Assembly (NCBI GenBank): GCA_023249635.1
Contig: JAHFCH010000018.1
Location: 1-51,230 of the forward strand
Reading direction: 5' to 3'
DNA from: Fibrobacterota bacterium
GTDB taxonomy: Bacteria > Fibrobacterota > Fibrobacteria > UBA11236
Length of the DNA stretch: 51,230 nucleotides
Part shown: positions 24,201-32,726 of the stretch, piece by piece
Position numbering within the stretch: position 1 is the stretch's first letter
Layout of the letters: each line of letters opens with the position of its first letter
The notes under the pieces: model-generated
The model's input: only the letters and a program-made list of their open reading frames with translations
Databases searched by the model: none
Told to the model about the DNA's origin: nothing
Position numbers and translations under genes: made by a program

Positions 24201-27074
24201 GGTCACGGTCTTTTCGGCGATGAGGTCGATGGATTCCTGGGTGCGGTACTTGGGCTTGCCGCGGGAGAAATCCGTCTCCTGCAGGTACGAGATCCAGGAC
24301 ATCTTCTTGAGTTGTACCGAGACCTTATGGCCGGCCTCGAACTTGCCCTGCACGTCCAGGGCCGCCACATCGCATTTGACCGTCGATCCGGAGGAAACGT
24401 GGCGTTCCGTCTTAAGGGCCAAGACGAAAGGCGGCAGGGCCAGGAAGGAAGCGCGGTTGGATACCGTCTGCTCATCGGCATCGGTGACGGTGGCTTCCAC
24501 CATGTACTTGCGCGGGTTGCCGCCCAATGCGGATTGGGGATTGACGGCCAGGATGGCTTGGCCGTTGTCGTCGGTTTGATCCTTCGTCTCCAAGGCGCCT
24601 TCCTGCCGATCCGGTTCGGTGGCGCCGTAGCGGCTGTCGGTCGAGAGGATGAAGCCGGTGACGCCATCGGGGGCGTAGGCGAAGGGATAGGAGACCACCT
24701 TCCAGGCCACGCTCTGGCCCGCCACCTTGCCGCCGGCGTAGTAGGTGGCGTTGAGGCGGACGGAGACGGGGCGATCGTTCTGGGCCTTGTCCGGGGCCTG
24801 GATCTTGATCTCGAACCGGGGCAGCTTATAGGCCTCGATGGCGAAGCCGGTGGAGGCAACCTCCAGGTTACCCTGGGTCTTGTGGTGGCGCATGACCTGC
24901 ACGGTATAGTCGCCGGTGGGCAAATCCTTTTCCACCAGGCTGTCGTTGAAGGTGTTGGAAGCGGAAAGCTTGGCGGGGAATTCGTAGCTGGTGCCGGCCG
25001 GGCTCAGGATGACGGTGGAGTAGGTTACGGCGGGATCCGGGGCCTCCACCTTGCCGTGGAACAGGGTGCGGACGATACCTTTGAAGTAGACATGCTCTTC
25101 GGGGCGGTAGATGGGCCGCTCGGTGAATACGAAGCCGGCGGAAACCTTGTCCTGGGAGAAATCGTAGGGCTTGGACTTGAGCCAATCGAGCCAGCCGGTT
25201 TCGTCATGGGACCAATGGTTGTTCGCGAAGGCGGGCGGGGCCTCACCCACGCGGGTGTCGAGCACCAGTATGTCGTCGTCTTTGCGCACGGTGACGCGTT
25301 TGAGGGAAGCTTCATTGAAGCTTCCCGTGACCAGGGCGGTATGTTCCACCGATGCCATGCCCTCGCCATTGGTGCGCAGCTTGACCAGGCTTTGCAGCTT
25401 GTCCTTGACCACGGCCTCGATGAGGATTTCGGCGTCCGCCACGGGGCGGCCGGTAGAGAGAGAGGTTACCGCGAACTGGATCAGGTTCTTGGCTTCGGCG
25501 GTGCTCAGGGAAAGATCGGTGGCGAGGATGCGTACGTAGGAACGCTCGCTGCCGCCATCCAGGGTGCGGAAGCCCACCAGATAGGCGCCGGGCTTGTCGG
25601 CGCCGGAGACCTTGGCGAAGAGGGGCTTGAGATCCAGGTTCTTGAAGCGGGTAACACCTTCTTTATCCAGGTCCACCACGGCGGAGTAGTGCGGACTGCC
25701 GAGCATGCGGATATGCTTATCCATTTCCCAATAGCCGATGGGGCGGAATATGCCGTCCTCTGGTTCGGGCTCTTCGCCGGGGCCCGACGGCAGCGCGCTT
25801 TCATCGACGCGCACGGGTTGATCGGGAAAGGGCCAGAAGGCCTTGTGCAGCGGGCTGATCTTGTAGATGCGGATGTCGAGGCTCTTCATCCCATTGACGA
25901 GCAAGGGGAAGTGCTGGGGGCCGTAGCGTTCCACGATGCCCTGACCCAGGCCCCAGCGGGCGTATTGCTTGTCCAAGGGCTGGTAGATGTAGAACGAGCG
26001 GGGCTTTTCCAATTGCAGCTTGCGGCCGTCGCCGTCGACGATGCCCACCGGGGACAAGGTCACGTTATAGAGGCGTTCCTGATCGACGGAGAGCTTGACC
26101 GTGATGCGATTGTCCGAAAGGGACCAATCCATGCGGCGCGGGGCCGGGGAGAAGTTGAGCAGGCTCTTGACCTGGGACAGGGACAAGGACGCGGGCTTGG
26201 CGGAGAAATCGATGACCAGGGCACCGTCGTCGGCGAGGCGGATGGCCTGGTCGCGGCCATAGCTGCTGCCGGCGGAGTTGAGGGTGAATTGGTATTCATA
26301 GGTGCCGGCCCGCTCCACCGTGAATTCCTTGCGGGTGTCGGCATAGTACACGCGCTTGGCATCGGCCAGCGAAGCGTCGGCGGCCAGGCGGACCACGGTC
26401 CGGATGCGCTGGCCGTTGGCGAAGGGGCGCTTGAAAATAAACGCGTACAGGGAGGAGTTACGGCCGGATTTCTCCGAGACCTTGATGCGGTAGTCGGAAG
26501 AACCATAAATCCTGGCGTTTTTGCTTTCAATGCCGGGCAGCGGGCAGGCCTCGAAGCTGACCAGCTTGGCGAGGATTTCCGGCGCGACCGGCTGGGAGAA
26601 TTCCAGCTCCACCCGCGAGAAGGGTTCCAGCCCTTCGCTACCGCTGGTAGGCGAGATGCTGGTGGGCGGCGAGAGCAGCGCGGACAGGGTTTTGCTTTCT
26701 CCACCCGCCTTGATGGTATAAGCCTGCATGGGCTTCCACGGGGCCGCGGGGCGGAACTCGATGGTGCGCGGATCGAGCCAACGCCACTCGCCGGGATGGG
26801 CCGGCTTCAAGGTGACATAGGCTTCGGGCTTGTCGAGGGGACCGGGCCCTGCGGCATTGAGATCGCGGTTGAAGAGGATGGTTACGGGATCGTACTCGCG
26901 CAGGAAGGTGGCGGGCATGATCATGGCATCGCCCGAACCATTGCGCACTTGGCTCAGGTCGGCGGGCTTGTAGTCGTAGGGTTTGCGCGCGGTCTCGCCG
27001 GCGGCCAGGGTCGCGGTCGCCGCAACCAGGGATGCGGTCGCGCCGGTCAGGAAAAGGCCGATCAGCTTATTCAC
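21213..27074 (-). CDS. Bacterial alpha-2-macroglobulin with thioester
   Basis: A 1953-residue exported alpha-2-macroglobulin. Bacterial homologues act as protease traps in the periplasm. I chose GTG 27074, which follows a GGAGG-type ribosome site and starts VNKLIGLFLTG, a good signal peptide. It overlaps the stop of the upstream gene by 8 bp. The ATG at 27194 would add forty residues with no signal character. MG-type sandwich domains fill the first ~1100 residues, including FVFTERPIYRPEEHVYFKG, the conserved MG2/MG3 signature. The thioester motif HGCAEQ is intact with C1459, followed by the alpha-helical toroid domain (YLGQSQAPDGLIGYWPG and similar repeats) and a receptor-like C-terminal domain. 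No lipobox is seen, so the protein is probably soluble in the periplasm or membrane-held by its N-terminal helix. Confidence 0.93.
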   Translation of the reverse strand: MNKLIGLFLTGATASLVAATATLAAGETARKPYDYKPADLSQVRNGSGDAMIMPATFLREYDPVTILFNRDLNAAGPGPLDKPEAYVTLKPAHPGEWRWLDPRTIEFRPAAPWKPMQAYTIKAGGESKTLSALLSPPTSISPTSGSEGLEPFSRVELEFSQPVAPEILAKLVSFEACPLPGIESKNARIYGSSDYRIKVSEKSGRNSSLYAFIFKRPFANGQRIRTVVRLAADASLADAKRVYYADTRKEFTVERAGTYEYQFTLNSAGSSYGRDQAIRLADDGALVIDFSAKPASLSLSQVKSLLNFSPAPRRMDWSLSDNRITVKLSVDQERLYNVTLSPVGIVDGDGRKLQLEKPRSFYIYQPLDKQYARWGLGQGIVERYGPQHFPLLVNGMKSLDIRIYKISPLHKAFWPFPDQPVRVDESALPSGPGEEPEPEDGIFRPIGYWEMDKHIRMLGSPHYSAVVDLDKEGVTRFKNLDLKPLFAKVSGADKPGAYLVGFRTLDGGSERSYVRILATDLSLSTAEAKNLIQFAVTSLSTGRPVADAEILIEAVVKDKLQSLVKLRTNGEGMASVEHTALVTGSFNEASLKRVTVRKDDDILVLDTRVGEAPPAFANNHWSHDETGWLDWLKSKPYDFSQDKVSAGFVFTERPIYRPEEHVYFKGIVRTLFHGKVEAPDPAVTYSTVILSPAGTSYEFPAKLSASNTFNDSLVEKDLPTGDYTVQVMRHHKTQGNLEVASTGFAIEAYKLPRFEIKIQAPDKAQNDRPVSVRLNATYYAGGKVAGQSVAWKVVSYPFAYAPDGVTGFILSTDSRYGATEPDRQEGALETKDQTDDNGQAILAVNPQSALGGNPRKYMVEATVTDADEQTVSNRASFLALPPFVLALKTERHVSSGSTVKCDVAALDVQGKFEAGHKVSVQLKKMSWISYLQETDFSRGKPKYRTQESIDLIAEKTVTSGAAPVAVEFTGQEPGVFILELSSRDRLGRLQSVKADLFLAGNKPVTWKKGDQMVFETVPDKDKYLPGQEARILLKSPYQKARALAVIERPSGAPEYRWVEVSDGQGTLTLAIGPEMAPRIPVSFLLMRPRIGNEKRIPDGTLIDAARPQTMANTTWLKVEPVENLLKVALEHNQVARPGTTLDMTISLKDNKGNPRPGEVALWLVDEAVLSLKKEKTLDPLPAFTPEVESHLSLRDARNMIMGDLRVAENPGGDGGGGPDAFFGKMTVRKNFKTVPYWNPSIPVDKSGKTTVSIALSDDLTNFAVRAVAVSAQDRFGFGASQVRVRLPVIVQPALPRFVRLGDKFKAGGTARVVEGPGGIAAFTIDAKGLKPTAPVAVSEVNLDANKATMLRSELSVEEPGFDNQGNLRYDSVTIRMAVERKSDKASDAFSVRLPIRMDRPLEEENQFSDLGPGKPFAANAIPGGVRPGTLVRNLVISDQLGIVKAIGGMTSLVRYPHGCAEQRISQAWPGVAYRDLWAQFGIEAPMPDVKRYVASTLEYLGQSQAPDGLIGYWPGSKGYVHLTAYAVDLLAEVKRANEKSKAGYPFDEGMYKKAIEALKRGLRSDYSRFIEGQTYYERSCALFALSMAGELDVGYARELANNSREYNLISQAQILQSMLKNPGPLKSEIAALHDKLWQQTVFKQENGKEVFAGLQQRSSQIGARVHIDEIVTLAGMISAFSAEPKRPEKLPMLVNELVTLGDGISWGSTHDNSLALMAVRDYLAKPQGSGQVTGTLACGGAAERIAYDISKGAFSKNCTEIGKVDLRIDPAGAAKDHPLYARFSQRWLPAAPGSQSAAIQKGFVVKRELIFITPGKPDRRVSLDSAGMVQKVKVGDIVEEHVQVTNPKGRYWVAVSAPFAAGMEYMNPRLETSGEDAKPQGTTTDAGEYQAYLDDKATWYFENMREGTFDFYFRMRAGFEGEFSLPSARAEMMYEMGTYGTSPGAKLVVQPAP

Positions 27075-30000
27075 CTTCGGCCTCCCCGTTGCTCTCACCT
27101 TGGTTTGCGCCCATATCCCCATTGCCATTGCCATCACCCTCTCCCGATTCCCCGTCCTCATGGTAGGCGCCTTCGCCCTCCCCTTCGCCTTCACCCGCGC
27201 TCGCGTTCGCCGCGGCGGCCGCAGCCGCCTCCGCCTCTTCGGGCGTTCGCCCGTATTCGTCCCGCTTCAGGAAACGTTCCCATTGCGGTTTCTGCTCATC
27301 GGGATCGGCCGCCTGCTCGGTTTCCACCGAGGGCCTTTCCCCTTCCCCGCCCGTGATGATCCACTTGACCAGCCGTTCCGGAGGCTCATTGGGCGGCGCT
27401 TCCTGGCCGAACAGGTTGGCCGTGACCTCGGTGCCTTCGGCGCCTTCGGGGACGCGCAGCCACAGATGGTAGACGCCCGGGGCCAGGGTCGCGAATTGCT
27501 GTTTGCCTTGCGCGGCCACGCGCCCGGCGGAATCGTACAGGCGCGCTTCCACGGTTTCCTTGCCCATGCGCAGGCCGATGCCGAACTCGGCCTTGCGGGC
27601 CACGTCGAAGCGCAGCAGGCGACTCTCCCCCGCTCCCATGTAAGCCGTGAAGGGTTTCTTTTCCGAAAGCGTTTCGATGGGCCGGAACAGCGAAGCCAAA
27701 GCCGCGCCTTCCAGGGCCGCGCCCGCGAAGGGCCGGATGCCCAAAGCGTATTTGCCGGGAGGCAAAGGCAAATCCCAGTTGAAACGTTCCCAAGCCTCTT
27801 GATAGCGGTAGGGCACGCCATCCTTCAACAATAGGGCGGCCAAGGGCAGGGGCGCGGAAAAGTTCGCGTGGGGAGTGGCGGTCGGCAAGGTGAAGACGAT
27901 CCAATTGGCGCGCTCATGCAAAGTGGTCACCGAGGAGGCGCCGATTTCCACGCTCCCGGAGGGCGAAAGCGATTGGCCCCATTTGCAGGCCATGACTTCG
28001 GCAGCGGTTTTCGCGTCGCAAAGATCGAGCTTGGCCCAACCGGCGCCATGCCGCAAAGCCAGCAGTCCGCCCGGTCCCACCGGGGTCCCGTTGGCGAGAT
28101 CGGGATGCAAGCGTCCGTCGCGCCCGATCCAATCGGCCCCGCGCGCCGCGCCGCGATAATACAAGCCCAGGGATTTATCCGCCGCCACGGGCAGCAGGGT
28201 CATGCCTTCGCGGGCCAGGTTGATCTGCTTCCCGCCTTTGGCCGATAAAGGCGCGTCTGCGCCCTGATCCTTATACTCACGCGAGGCGAACAGGGCCACG
28301 CCGAAGGTGGCTCCAGCCGCCGGCATCAACACGTACAGTTCGCCGCCGTCGGCCTGGAACTCGCGCACCATGGGCTCTTCCGTGAAGTTGCATTCCAAAG
28401 TCATACTGCCGTCGCCGCGCCGCAGTACGGCCGCTCCTTGGGGCGCCAGGGTCACGCGCAAGCGCGCCGAACCCGCGGGCAGCCGCGCCTTGCCCGCTTG
28501 CGGCTTCTTGGGATGCCAATCAACCGCGCCTGGGGACAAAGTTTCCAAATCGACCACGGGCAATTCCGTCCATGACAACTTGGCCGTGGGACGGGTGCCA
28601 TCCAGGGGCGGCAGGGCGTTCCATACCGCCACGCGCCTCTGATCTCCGGGCAACGCCACCGTAGCGGTCCGGCCCGGACCTATCCAAACCGCTTGCTTTA
28701 CGTCCAAGCCGCGCACCTGGAAGCGCGGGGCTTTATCGGAACCGCCCTCGGCAACCAAGGCGCCGGCCAAAGGCCAAGCCCCGTCCGTCTCGACAGAGAG
28801 CAGACCGATGCTGCCCTCGGCCTGTTTGCTTTCCAGCACGCGGGGACGGCCGCCCGCCAAGGCGAAGGCTTGCGGTTTGCCGTTTTCCAGGATCACGGGC
28901 TCCAGCTTTACGCGGAATTTCCCAGCCTGTTCGAAACGCAACTCCACCCACGCTTGACGCGCGGGTGACGCGAAGCCCGCGTCTTCCTCGGTCTCGAACG
29001 CCGAGTCCAGGGCGATGGAAGCGGCGATGGACGCGAGGGGATTCTGATCGGAGATGGTCCGGAATTGACCCGGAGCATGCGAACCCAGATCGACCTTGAA
29101 CCAAGCGCGTTGATCGGCGCCCAAGGCCTCGGGCTGTCCGCTCAATCCGCGGGCGGCTTCCTTTTCATCGGCCCGATTCGCGGTGGCGGCCAGATAGGCC
29201 ACGGTGATTTCATCGTCGGCGATGGATTCGGACCAGGCCTTGAGACGGTATTTCGTCCCGGGAGAGCGGGGTACGGACAGGGAGGGATTTTCGCCCCCGG
29301 CCTGGGCCACCTGTATCCATTGGCCGGGAAGCACGCCGGCTTTCTCGAGCGAGAGCCCGATGCGGGATTTACCCTGGGCCGCGCAGGCCAAAATATCTCC
29401 CGCCCCGGCAGACAGGGGGAAAACGCCCAGGCGCCGGTTGAGACGGCAGGCGACCGATTTGGCTTTGCCGCCGGTCGATTGCAGGGTATCCACCAAGGTG
29501 TCGGAAAGCGCGCGCATGAAAACCGTGGTGGAGGTGAAACGCGCTTCGGCCGATTCGGCGCGTAGGAAGTAGCGGCCCGCCTTGAGGGCGCGCGAGATGG
29601 AAAAGTTCCAATCCAGGAAACCGTCGTCATTGGAGGCGATGACGGTCTTGCCGTCCGCATCCAGTAACGTAGCGGTTACGTCGAGCATGCCTTGGCTGCC
29701 CAGCTCCACGATACTGGCTTCGCCCAGGCTCACCGCGAAGGTTTCCTTACGGGACAAATCATAAGCCAGGCCGGGAACCAGATCGCGGGTGCCGACGGAG
29801 ACCTGGTAGGGCGCCAGATTACGCTTCTTCTCGGGAGCGACGAGCAGGCGGTATTCGCCCATGGGGAGCGGCGCTTTGCGGTTGCCGGTCCATACGACCA
29901 CGGCGGTATCCGTTCCGGCCCGGTACAGCTTGCCCTGGAAGCCATTGCTCACGGAGAGCTTGGCGTTGATGGGTGCGGGCAGGGAAAAGGTGAACACGGA

Positions 30001-32664
30001 AGGCGCGCCCACCGAGTCGCCGGCGGCGGCGCGGGAGCCGTCGTCCATCCAGGTGGAAGCGAGGGTGGCGTTGAGCGCCAGGGGATGCGGGCCCTTGCCC
30101 TTGATGGCGCGCTTGTCCGCGATGGCGGATAGGCGCGCGATGCGGCGGCCCTCTTGCGGGCGCGGCAGGGAGATGAGGCGGTAGCCGCCTTTGGCCAAGG
30201 TCAGGGTACGGGCGCCTTCGGTCACGGCGGGCTCCACCGGCCAGCCGTCCTTGTCTTCCAGGCGCAGGGAATGGTTGCCGTTCTGCCCCAACGATTCCAG
30301 CCGGTACTTGCCCGCATTGGCGATGCGCACATCGTAGCCGGCTCCGGAAAAGCTTTCGATGAACTTTCGGTTGTCGATGCCGGCTTCGAGGGAGCCTCCC
30401 TCGGCCAAGGCGTTGCGGTATACCGCCAAGCCCAGGCGTCCCGCCGATGGGGCATTGGCCGTGACGGTTACCTGGTACTGACCGGGCAGCAGGTATTCGA
30501 TCAAAAGCGCATTTCGGCCTACGCCGTTGGCGGCGGCGCTGCGCGTGAAATGGCGGAAGCGATCGGCGATTTGCAGCGAGGTGGCCAGGCGGCCGGTGGT
30601 CTCGATTCGGTACAGGCCGGGCTCGGCCACGCTTACCGCGAAAGGTTGGTTGCCGCCGCGATCGAGATCCAGAAAGGCAGTCTTGCCCGCGGCCAGGGCG
30701 GGGAACTTCGGAAGCGCTTCGCGGCGGGAGTCGGGAAATTCCGGGGCGGGCCCGTTGGGATTGCGCTCGGGGTCCAGGGCGGAAAGCACCACCAGGCGCT
30801 CGCCGTTGCCGGTTCCGGACAAGGTAACCGTCTGGTTACCCCCGGCGGCTTCCAGCGCGGCCTCGGTACGCTTGCCCGCCAACTCGAAAGGCACCGTTGC
30901 GCCGCGGATGTCGGTGACCGAGAGCAAGCGCCGCCCGGAGAGTTTGAGGGGGATCTCGAGCTTCTCGCCCGGCTTCAGCCAGAAGCTGACGGGATCATCC
31001 GGATCCAACGGCAGTTTGCGCGCCGAGACGCCGTCGATTTCCGGGGACTGGCTGTTCACGCGCACGTCGTAGTAGGCATCCTTGCCCATGGCGATGCGGG
31101 GAAAGCGCATTTCCGACCGGGGCGCGTCCCAATTGCGCTTGTCATCCGCGCCTACGGCCGCCTTGCCAGCCGCAATCATGCCGCCCAAAAGGGAAGACTT
31201 GCGCAAGACGAAGTTGGCGATGCCTTTGTTGATGGGCTCAAGGGTCAGCAGATGCAAGCCCTGGTTCAGTTCCAGGGTACGGCTTCCCTCGTAGGTTCCG
31301 GGGATGGCCGCATTGGGCGGCGGATAATGCCAGAAGCGGCCCAGGCTCCAGTGGTACTGGGTCCCGCCCGGCGTGAAGGTGTACTTGCCGCTCTCCCCCA
31401 CCCAGATGAACGCGTTCATCCCGGCGAGCAGATTGAAGCGATGGGCGATTTCCTTCTCGCCCACCGTGTCCGCGGAAACGGCCACCAGGGCGCCGTCCTT
31501 ATGATCGACGATCAAGCCGCTGGCCCCCAATTGATCCTGGGGATTGCCGGAATGCTGGGAAGCGATCCACCACGCGGAAGGCTCTTTGCCGCCGAGTCCG
31601 CAGGCGCACGGGCCGAAAGTCTGCAGGGTATACGGGCGCCCGGGCGCGCCGAAGACCTTGAGCATGCGCCAGCCCTCGCTCGCGGTCACGCCGGCCGGGA
31701 ACAGCAGCATGCGCGGACCGGCGGATTTCCCGTGGATGGAGTCGGAGGCGAGCCATCCCCCCGCCGAATAATCCTGGCCCAGGCGAGTGATCTCGGCGCC
31801 CAGGTGCTGCTTGTCCGCCCCTTCCACCAATACATTGGTGACGTTAGGCGCCAGAAGCACTTCCGCATATCCTTTGGGCGGTACCGATTGCGCGCTGCGG
31901 AGATTGGCCCCCAAGCTCGCGATGCCCATCTGCAGGTAACACGGATGTTCCTCGCTCTTTAATGACCACGAGCGGCCTTTCCCGCCGTAGAGCCCTACCA
32001 TATAGGCCCCCTTGGGCAGCCGCGCCGAAAAGGTGAAGCCGGTCAACGGGGTTTCGTCCTTGGGCTTCGCGACGAAGGGGCGATTGTCGGTGGGCACCAG
32101 CCATTCTCCGTCGCGCCAAAGCGCGAGTTCGGCCAGGTTGCGGCCCACGGCTTCGATGTACACGGTGGTATCGGCGGGCAGCTCGAACCAGAACGATGCC
32201 TGCTCCAAATCGTTCAAGGAAAAACGGTTTTCCCGCAGGGGCAATAGCCAGGCGGGTTTGAAGCCGGCCGGATAGGTGAAGGGTATGGCGCTAACGGTGC
32301 TGGTACCCGTGGCCTTCTTGGCCCCCTGCACCGCCAGTTTGTAGGGTCCGATGTCCAGGAACAGATCGATGCGCCCGTTGCGCTGCCCCGGATCCCCGTC
32401 CCGATGCATGATGCCGTTGCGCTTGTCGGCCACGGACAAGGCCACCGGTTGTTCGCCGGTTGCCTGCAGGCTGTAGCGTCCCCACCGGGAAACCGTCATC
32501 TCGGTTTCATGGCGGCCCCCGGAAGGCAAGGCCGCGGAAAATCCGGAGGCTGGGCTATTACCGGGATTGTTGGCGGGAGCAGGAGTTTCGGCGGCCAAGG
32601 CCGGCCAAATCGCGGCCACGGCCAGGAACAGGGCGGCGCCCGGGGGAAGCAGGGAACGGTGCAT
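27067..32664 (-). CDS. Giant secreted protein of unknown function, upstream partner of alpha-2-macroglobulin
   Basis: An 1865-residue protein with an N-terminal signal peptide (hydrophobic stretch ending ALAAE near residue 25). I do not recognise a family. The chain contains many ~100-residue beta-rich modules that end in G-x-Y-x-(L/V) turns, such as GRYSLQATG, PGLYRIETTG, PGQYQVTVTA, AGKYRLESLG, GYRLISLP, AGRYFLRAES and PGVYHLWLRV; this resembles pre-peptidase C-terminal (PPC-like) sandwiches. The last ~55 residues switch to a low-complexity Ala then Gly/Glu/Asp/Asn tract with alternating GE and several GN repeats. No catalytic motif is seen. The stop lies inside the macroglobulin start (8-bp overlap), so translation is coupled, and it precedes alpha-2-macroglobulin, pbpC and a C25 peptidase. 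A structural or recruiting role in that complex is inference. Confidence 0.75.
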   Translation of the reverse strand: MHRSLLPPGAALFLAVAAIWPALAAETPAPANNPGNSPASGFSAALPSGGRHETEMTVSRWGRYSLQATGEQPVALSVADKRNGIMHRDGDPGQRNGRIDLFLDIGPYKLAVQGAKKATGTSTVSAIPFTYPAGFKPAWLLPLRENRFSLNDLEQASFWFELPADTTVYIEAVGRNLAELALWRDGEWLVPTDNRPFVAKPKDETPLTGFTFSARLPKGAYMVGLYGGKGRSWSLKSEEHPCYLQMGIASLGANLRSAQSVPPKGYAEVLLAPNVTNVLVEGADKQHLGAEITRLGQDYSAGGWLASDSIHGKSAGPRMLLFPAGVTASEGWRMLKVFGAPGRPYTLQTFGPCACGLGGKEPSAWWIASQHSGNPQDQLGASGLIVDHKDGALVAVSADTVGEKEIAHRFNLLAGMNAFIWVGESGKYTFTPGGTQYHWSLGRFWHYPPPNAAIPGTYEGSRTLELNQGLHLLTLEPINKGIANFVLRKSSLLGGMIAAGKAAVGADDKRNWDAPRSEMRFPRIAMGKDAYYDVRVNSQSPEIDGVSARKLPLDPDDPVSFWLKPGEKLEIPLKLSGRRLLSVTDIRGATVPFELAGKRTEAALEAAGGNQTVTLSGTGNGERLVVLSALDPERNPNGPAPEFPDSRREALPKFPALAAGKTAFLDLDRGGNQPFAVSVAEPGLYRIETTGRLATSLQIADRFRHFTRSAAANGVGRNALLIEYLLPGQYQVTVTANAPSAGRLGLAVYRNALAEGGSLEAGIDNRKFIESFSGAGYDVRIANAGKYRLESLGQNGNHSLRLEDKDGWPVEPAVTEGARTLTLAKGGYRLISLPRPQEGRRIARLSAIADKRAIKGKGPHPLALNATLASTWMDDGSRAAAGDSVGAPSVFTFSLPAPINAKLSVSNGFQGKLYRAGTDTAVVVWTGNRKAPLPMGEYRLLVAPEKKRNLAPYQVSVGTRDLVPGLAYDLSRKETFAVSLGEASIVELGSQGMLDVTATLLDADGKTVIASNDDGFLDWNFSISRALKAGRYFLRAESAEARFTSTTVFMRALSDTLVDTLQSTGGKAKSVACRLNRRLGVFPLSAGAGDILACAAQGKSRIGLSLEKAGVLPGQWIQVAQAGGENPSLSVPRSPGTKYRLKAWSESIADDEITVAYLAATANRADEKEAARGLSGQPEALGADQRAWFKVDLGSHAPGQFRTISDQNPLASIAASIALDSAFETEEDAGFASPARQAWVELRFEQAGKFRVKLEPVILENGKPQAFALAGGRPRVLESKQAEGSIGLLSVETDGAWPLAGALVAEGGSDKAPRFQVRGLDVKQAVWIGPGRTATVALPGDQRRVAVWNALPPLDGTRPTAKLSWTELPVVDLETLSPGAVDWHPKKPQAGKARLPAGSARLRVTLAPQGAAVLRRGDGSMTLECNFTEEPMVREFQADGGELYVLMPAAGATFGVALFASREYKDQGADAPLSAKGGKQINLAREGMTLLPVAADKSLGLYYRGAARGADWIGRDGRLHPDLANGTPVGPGGLLALRHGAGWAKLDLCDAKTAAEVMACKWGQSLSPSGSVEIGASSVTTLHERANWIVFTLPTATPHANFSAPLPLAALLLKDGVPYRYQEAWERFNWDLPLPPGKYALGIRPFAGAALEGAALASLFRPIETLSEKKPFTAYMGAGESRLLRFDVARKAEFGIGLRMGKETVEARLYDSAGRVAAQGKQQFATLAPGVYHLWLRVPEGAEGTEVTANLFGQEAPPNEPPERLVKWIITGGEGERPSVETEQAADPDEQKPQWERFLKRDEYGRTPEEAEAAAAAAANASAGEGEGEGEGAYHEDGESGEGDGNGNGDMGANQGESNGEAEGE

Positions 32665-32726
32665 GGGACTCCGATCCGGAAATGGGTATATCGCGGACGG
32701 AGAATGTAATTAAAAGCGGTTACCGG

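Noticed and set aside
22857-27356. Open frame of 1499 codons on the plus strand
   Set aside because: It is antisense to the well-supported alpha-2-macroglobulin gene and has no recognisable domain; its Gly/Ala/His-rich composition is what the complement of GC-biased codons gives.
30154-31962. Open frame of 602 codons on the plus strand
   Set aside because: Antisense shadow of the giant secreted protein gene with the same artefactual composition.
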